A stretch of 8,110 bases of DNA from JBBTSB01 sp964355775 (GTDB taxonomy: Bacteria; Patescibacteriota; Minisyncoccia; 2-02-FULL-40-12; IGHO2-01-FULL-4-A). Position 1 is the stretch's first letter; every line of letters begins with the position of its first letter. A program made the translations under genes and the position numbers. The notes beneath the pieces were generated by a model. It was not told where the DNA came from. It made no database searches and saw nothing but the letters and a program-made list of their open reading frames with translations. Positions 5,968 through 8,110 of the stretch are shown here, one piece after another. The stretch covers positions 1 through 8,110 of the forward strand of contig CAYHEP010000036.1 in assembly GCA_964355775.1 (NCBI GenBank), written 5' to 3'.

Positions 5968-6995
5968 CACTGGATATCAAAGCAAGCACGATCATGAAAG
6001 CTCTCGCGGTCATTTTGGGATTCGTGTTTTTGTATTTACTCAAGGAAGTGGTGGTGATCGTGTTTTTGGCGATCGTGATCGCGTCTGGCGTCAGTCCGTT
6101 TGCCAATTGGCTTGAGGAAAAAAAGATACCGCGCCTTTTGGGTGTCATCGTATTGTATGTGGTTTTGTTCGGTTTGCTGATTGTCATGCTTTCACTCGTA
6201 ATCCCCACGATGGCGTACGAGCTCAACCAGCTCGCGCTGAACTTGCCAAAGTTTTTTACCGGATTGAGCAATACGCTGGAAACCGCGCAAACTTCCTCGC
6301 GGTACTTCAATATCATTACCGATATTCAAAATACGCTGGACAGTTCGTCGCAATTTCTTCGTGTTTCATCGGGATCGGTGCTGAATTTCGTTGTCGGGGT
6401 TTTTGGAGGATTGATTTCGTTTGTAGCGATCATCGTGATTTCTTTTTATTTTTCCGTTATGCGCCAAGGCGTGGCAGGATTTTTTAAATCGGTACTTCCA
6501 GGCGCTTATGAAGACTATGTGATTGGACTTTGGAAACGAGGGGAGGCTAAAGTGGGGAAGTGGTTTCAGGGACAACTCCTGCTCGCTCTTATTGTAGGAT
6601 TGCTGGTGTTTGTGGGGCTCTCGCTGTTCCATATCAAATATGCGCTTTTGCTAGGGATTTTGGCAATGATGTTTGAGCTCGTGCCGATCGTAGGTCCTGT
6701 CATGTCAGCGATTCCCGGCATTATCCTTGCTTTTGCGCAGTCTTCGACCCTTGGCATCGGTGTTTTGGTGTTTTATACCGCTGTCCAGCAATTGGAAAGC
6801 CACATTCTAGCTCCACTGATTTTAGGCAAGACGCTGGGATTGCATCCGGTGACCGTGGTGATCGCCCTCTTGATTGGAGGCAAATTAGCTGGTATCCTAG
6901 GTATTCTGCTCGCGGTTCCAGTGGCAGTAGTGATTGTGGAAGTGCTTGATGATATCGCCGAACAGCGCCAAAGCAAGAGAGCCGTAGGAACGTAA
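5952..6995 (+). CDS. AI-2E family membrane transporter (PerM/TqsA-like)
   Basis: The 347-residue integral membrane protein matches the AI-2E transporter family (Pfam PF01594). Hydrophobic segments are visible at about 16-47, 61-84, 143-169, 205-226, 228-262, 264-278 and 298-332; the first and fifth are long enough to hold two passes or a re-entrant turn. The soluble stretch at about 88-140 is the family's usual extracytoplasmic loop. Family signatures are GQLLLALIVGLL (207-218), MMFELVPIVGPVMSAIPGI (239-257) and QQLESHILAPLILGKTLGLH (279-298), then the Gly-rich final helix GGKLAGILGILLAVPVAVVI (309-328). Characterised members export autoinducer-2 or act in Na+/H+ antiport, but the family is broad, so the substrate here is unknown and AI-2 should not be assumed. 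It overlaps the M16 gene by 16 bases and ends with TAA immediately before the tRNA gene. Confidence 0.93.
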   Translation: MSEPVTLDIKASTIMKALAVILGFVFLYLLKEVVVIVFLAIVIASGVSPFANWLEEKKIPRLLGVIVLYVVLFGLLIVMLSLVIPTMAYELNQLALNLPKFFTGLSNTLETAQTSSRYFNIITDIQNTLDSSSQFLRVSSGSVLNFVVGVFGGLISFVAIIVISFYFSVMRQGVAGFFKSVLPGAYEDYVIGLWKRGEAKVGKWFQGQLLLALIVGLLVFVGLSLFHIKYALLLGILAMMFELVPIVGPVMSAIPGIILAFAQSSTLGIGVLVFYTAVQQLESHILAPLILGKTLGLHPVTVVIALLIGGKLAGILGILLAVPVAVVIVEVLDDIAEQRQSKRAVGT

Positions 6996-7071
6996 GCCGA
7001 TGTAGCTCAGCTGGTAGAGCAATTCTTTCGTAAAGAATAGGTCGTCGGTTCGAATCCGACCATCGGCTCCA
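6996..7071 (+). tRNA. tRNA-Thr (anticodon CGU), CCA encoded
   Basis: A full cloverleaf folds by eye. The acceptor stem GCCGATG/CATCGGC pairs at all seven positions. The D arm is GCTC-AGCTGGTA-GAGC. The anticodon stem ATTCT/AGAAT encloses loop TTCGTAA with anticodon CGT at 7029-7031. The variable loop is AGGTC, and the T arm is GTCGG-TTCGAAT-CCGAC. Discriminator base T precedes an encoded CCA. It reads ACG threonine codons. The gene starts on the base after the AI-2E stop codon and ends six bases before the deaminase ATG, with no terminator on either side. It is therefore probably cut out of a longer transcript by RNase P and 3' processing enzymes. Confidence 0.97.
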
Positions 7072-7077
7072 GAATTT

Positions 7078-8070
7078 ATGACACGTTATACACTAAAAAA
7101 ACGAGCAGAACTTCACTCGCATCTTGGTTCGTCGGTAGACCCTGTAATCATGTGGACGATTGCTCATCAGCAAGGCATCAAACTTCCCTCCAAAGATTAC
7201 TGGGATTTTGAAGAAATGATTACGATGTCTGCAAACGAGCGTAACACCTCGCTCGAGGAGATGGACCGTAAATATTTTGAGTGGACTGAGCGTATTCAAT
7301 CGTCACCGGAAGCTATCGAGATGTCGGTGTACTCGGTAATTGGCGGTGGGTATAGGAAATGCAACATTGTCTTGCAGGAACTTCGCTTTAATCCAATGCG
7401 GCGCAACCGTGCCGGTGAACGCGATCTTGATCATATCATCAGTGCCAGCCTGTGGGGTATGCAACGCGCGATTCTTGACTATCCACAGGTCAAAGCAGGA
7501 ATCATTCTCTCCATGGATCGTCGTTTTTCATTCGAGCAAAATGAGATTATTTTAAAAAAGGCCATTCGGTACGCCAAAGATGGTGTCGTTGGTGTTGATA
7601 TTGCCGGGCCAGACGTTAAGAGTTTTTCTATAGAGAAGCATGCATCGCTGTTTTTCCGTGCGCGTGATGCGGGTTTGGGCGTAACCATTCATACAGGTGA
7701 GGAAGGTTCGATTGATGAAATGCGTTACGTGGTAACCACGATAAAACCCGACCGTATCGGCCACGGCGTGTTATCGGCAAAAGATCCGTCACTCCTCGAG
7801 CTTATGCGCGATCATGGTGTGACACTTGAGATTTGTCCGACATCAAATTTAAAGAACAGTATTGTTAAGAATGTGGATGAATTGCGCTCCATCATCCGCG
7901 CATTTGTTGGCCATGGCATAAAATTCACCATTAATACTGACGGACCGGAGATGTATCAGTCGAATTTGGCTGACGAAGAGATATTCTTGCTTAAAGAGAA
8001 AATTCTTAGTCAAGAGGAGATTGATCAAGCCACAGCATGGGCATTCGAAGCAACGTTCGTGCACGTCTGA
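7078..8070 (+). CDS. Adenosine deaminase superfamily hydrolase, altered substrate pocket
   Basis: This 330-residue metal-dependent TIM-barrel hydrolase of the adenosine/adenine/AMP deaminase group would remove an amino group from a purine-type substrate. The metal and catalytic residues are in place: HSH at H13/H15, HTGEE with H205 and catalytic E208, GHG with H229, and D288 in NTDGP. ELRFNP (101-106), GVDIAGPD (172-179) and EICPTSN (251-257) are also family motifs. Two usual substrate-contact acids are missing. HLD-G-S is HLGSS here (G17 in place of the Asp that contacts the ribose side in mouse ADA), and the second Asp of the NTDDP motif is G289. The substrate may therefore differ from adenosine. 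The C-terminus is short, ending about ten residues after WAFEAT would normally lead into a final helix. ATG 7078 is the only start after an in-frame TAG at 7015, and no SD motif fits in the six-base gap behind the tRNA. Stop TGA; the remaining 40 bases to the window end show nothing. Confidence 0.88.
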   Translation: MTRYTLKKRAELHSHLGSSVDPVIMWTIAHQQGIKLPSKDYWDFEEMITMSANERNTSLEEMDRKYFEWTERIQSSPEAIEMSVYSVIGGGYRKCNIVLQELRFNPMRRNRAGERDLDHIISASLWGMQRAILDYPQVKAGIILSMDRRFSFEQNEIILKKAIRYAKDGVVGVDIAGPDVKSFSIEKHASLFFRARDAGLGVTIHTGEEGSIDEMRYVVTTIKPDRIGHGVLSAKDPSLLELMRDHGVTLEICPTSNLKNSIVKNVDELRSIIRAFVGHGIKFTINTDGPEMYQSNLADEEIFLLKEKILSQEEIDQATAWAFEATFVHV

Positions 8071-8110
8071 TACCAGGTTAAGAAAAACCATATCAACCGC
8101 ACAACTACTT

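Noticed and set aside
5952..6995. Assigning autoinducer-2 export and quorum sensing to the AI-2E gene
   Set aside because: The family name rests on few members and includes ion antiporters; nothing nearby (no luxS) supports AI-2 here.
3440..8070. UGA read as glycine (alternative code)
   Set aside because: TGA ends the kinase, surface protein, glyS and deaminase at sensible places, and in two cases it is part of an ATGA overlap with the next gene. Nothing suggests recoding.
8035..8110. Deaminase C-terminus lost by a recent nonsense mutation
   Set aside because: The frame stays open after TGA to the window end, but only 13 codons remain and they show no recognisable family motif, so this cannot be decided.

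Overview
All recognisable genes lie on the + strand, in a compact, roughly half-GC, ultra-economical layout. The features seen are: a single-chain GlyRS, an IleRS with the type-2 (eukaryote/archaeal-like) C-terminal region, a short RecO without a zinc knuckle, a one-TM cell-surface protein with Ig-like/DUF11-like repeats, a lone M16 protease, and starts with almost no Shine-Dalgarno signals. Together these suggest a small-genome bacterium, most likely of the Patescibacteria/Candidate Phyla Radiation. That placement is inference from gene content and style; no marker gene fixes it. UGA acts as an ordinary stop here, so the UGA=Gly code of Gracilibacteria/Absconditabacteria is not in use.

Layout. 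(1) 1-609: 3' end of ileS, with a small palindromic segment in frame near its 5' edge in this window. (2) 610-1221: an accessory-looking island with a perfect hairpin, an AT-richer P-loop kinase gene, then an AT-rich spacer with an inverted repeat and a four-copy heptamer repeat. (3) 1222-6995: a tightly packed cluster of recO, a membrane-anchored surface protein, glyS (glycyl-tRNA synthetase), an M16 zinc protease and an AI-2E-family membrane protein. Gene spacing is +2, -4, -4 and -16 bases. A -10-like element inside the end of recO points to a possible leaderless transcript for the surface protein and the genes behind it. (4) 6996-7071: tRNA-Thr(CGU), starting on the base after the AI-2E stop codon. 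(5) 7078-8070: an adenosine-deaminase-superfamily enzyme starting six bases after the tRNA CCA end. The last 40 bases hold nothing I can call.

The genes combine aminoacylation (IleRS, GlyRS, tRNA-Thr), recombinational repair (RecO), the cell envelope (surface protein, M16 protease, AI-2E permease) and nucleoside or nucleobase scavenging (deaminase, perhaps the kinase). I find no CRISPR array, transposase, phage or defence system. The points most worth checking are the palindromic in-frame insert in IleRS, the substrate-pocket changes in the deaminase, the leaderless promoter, and the unexplained surface protein locked between recO and glyS by translational coupling.
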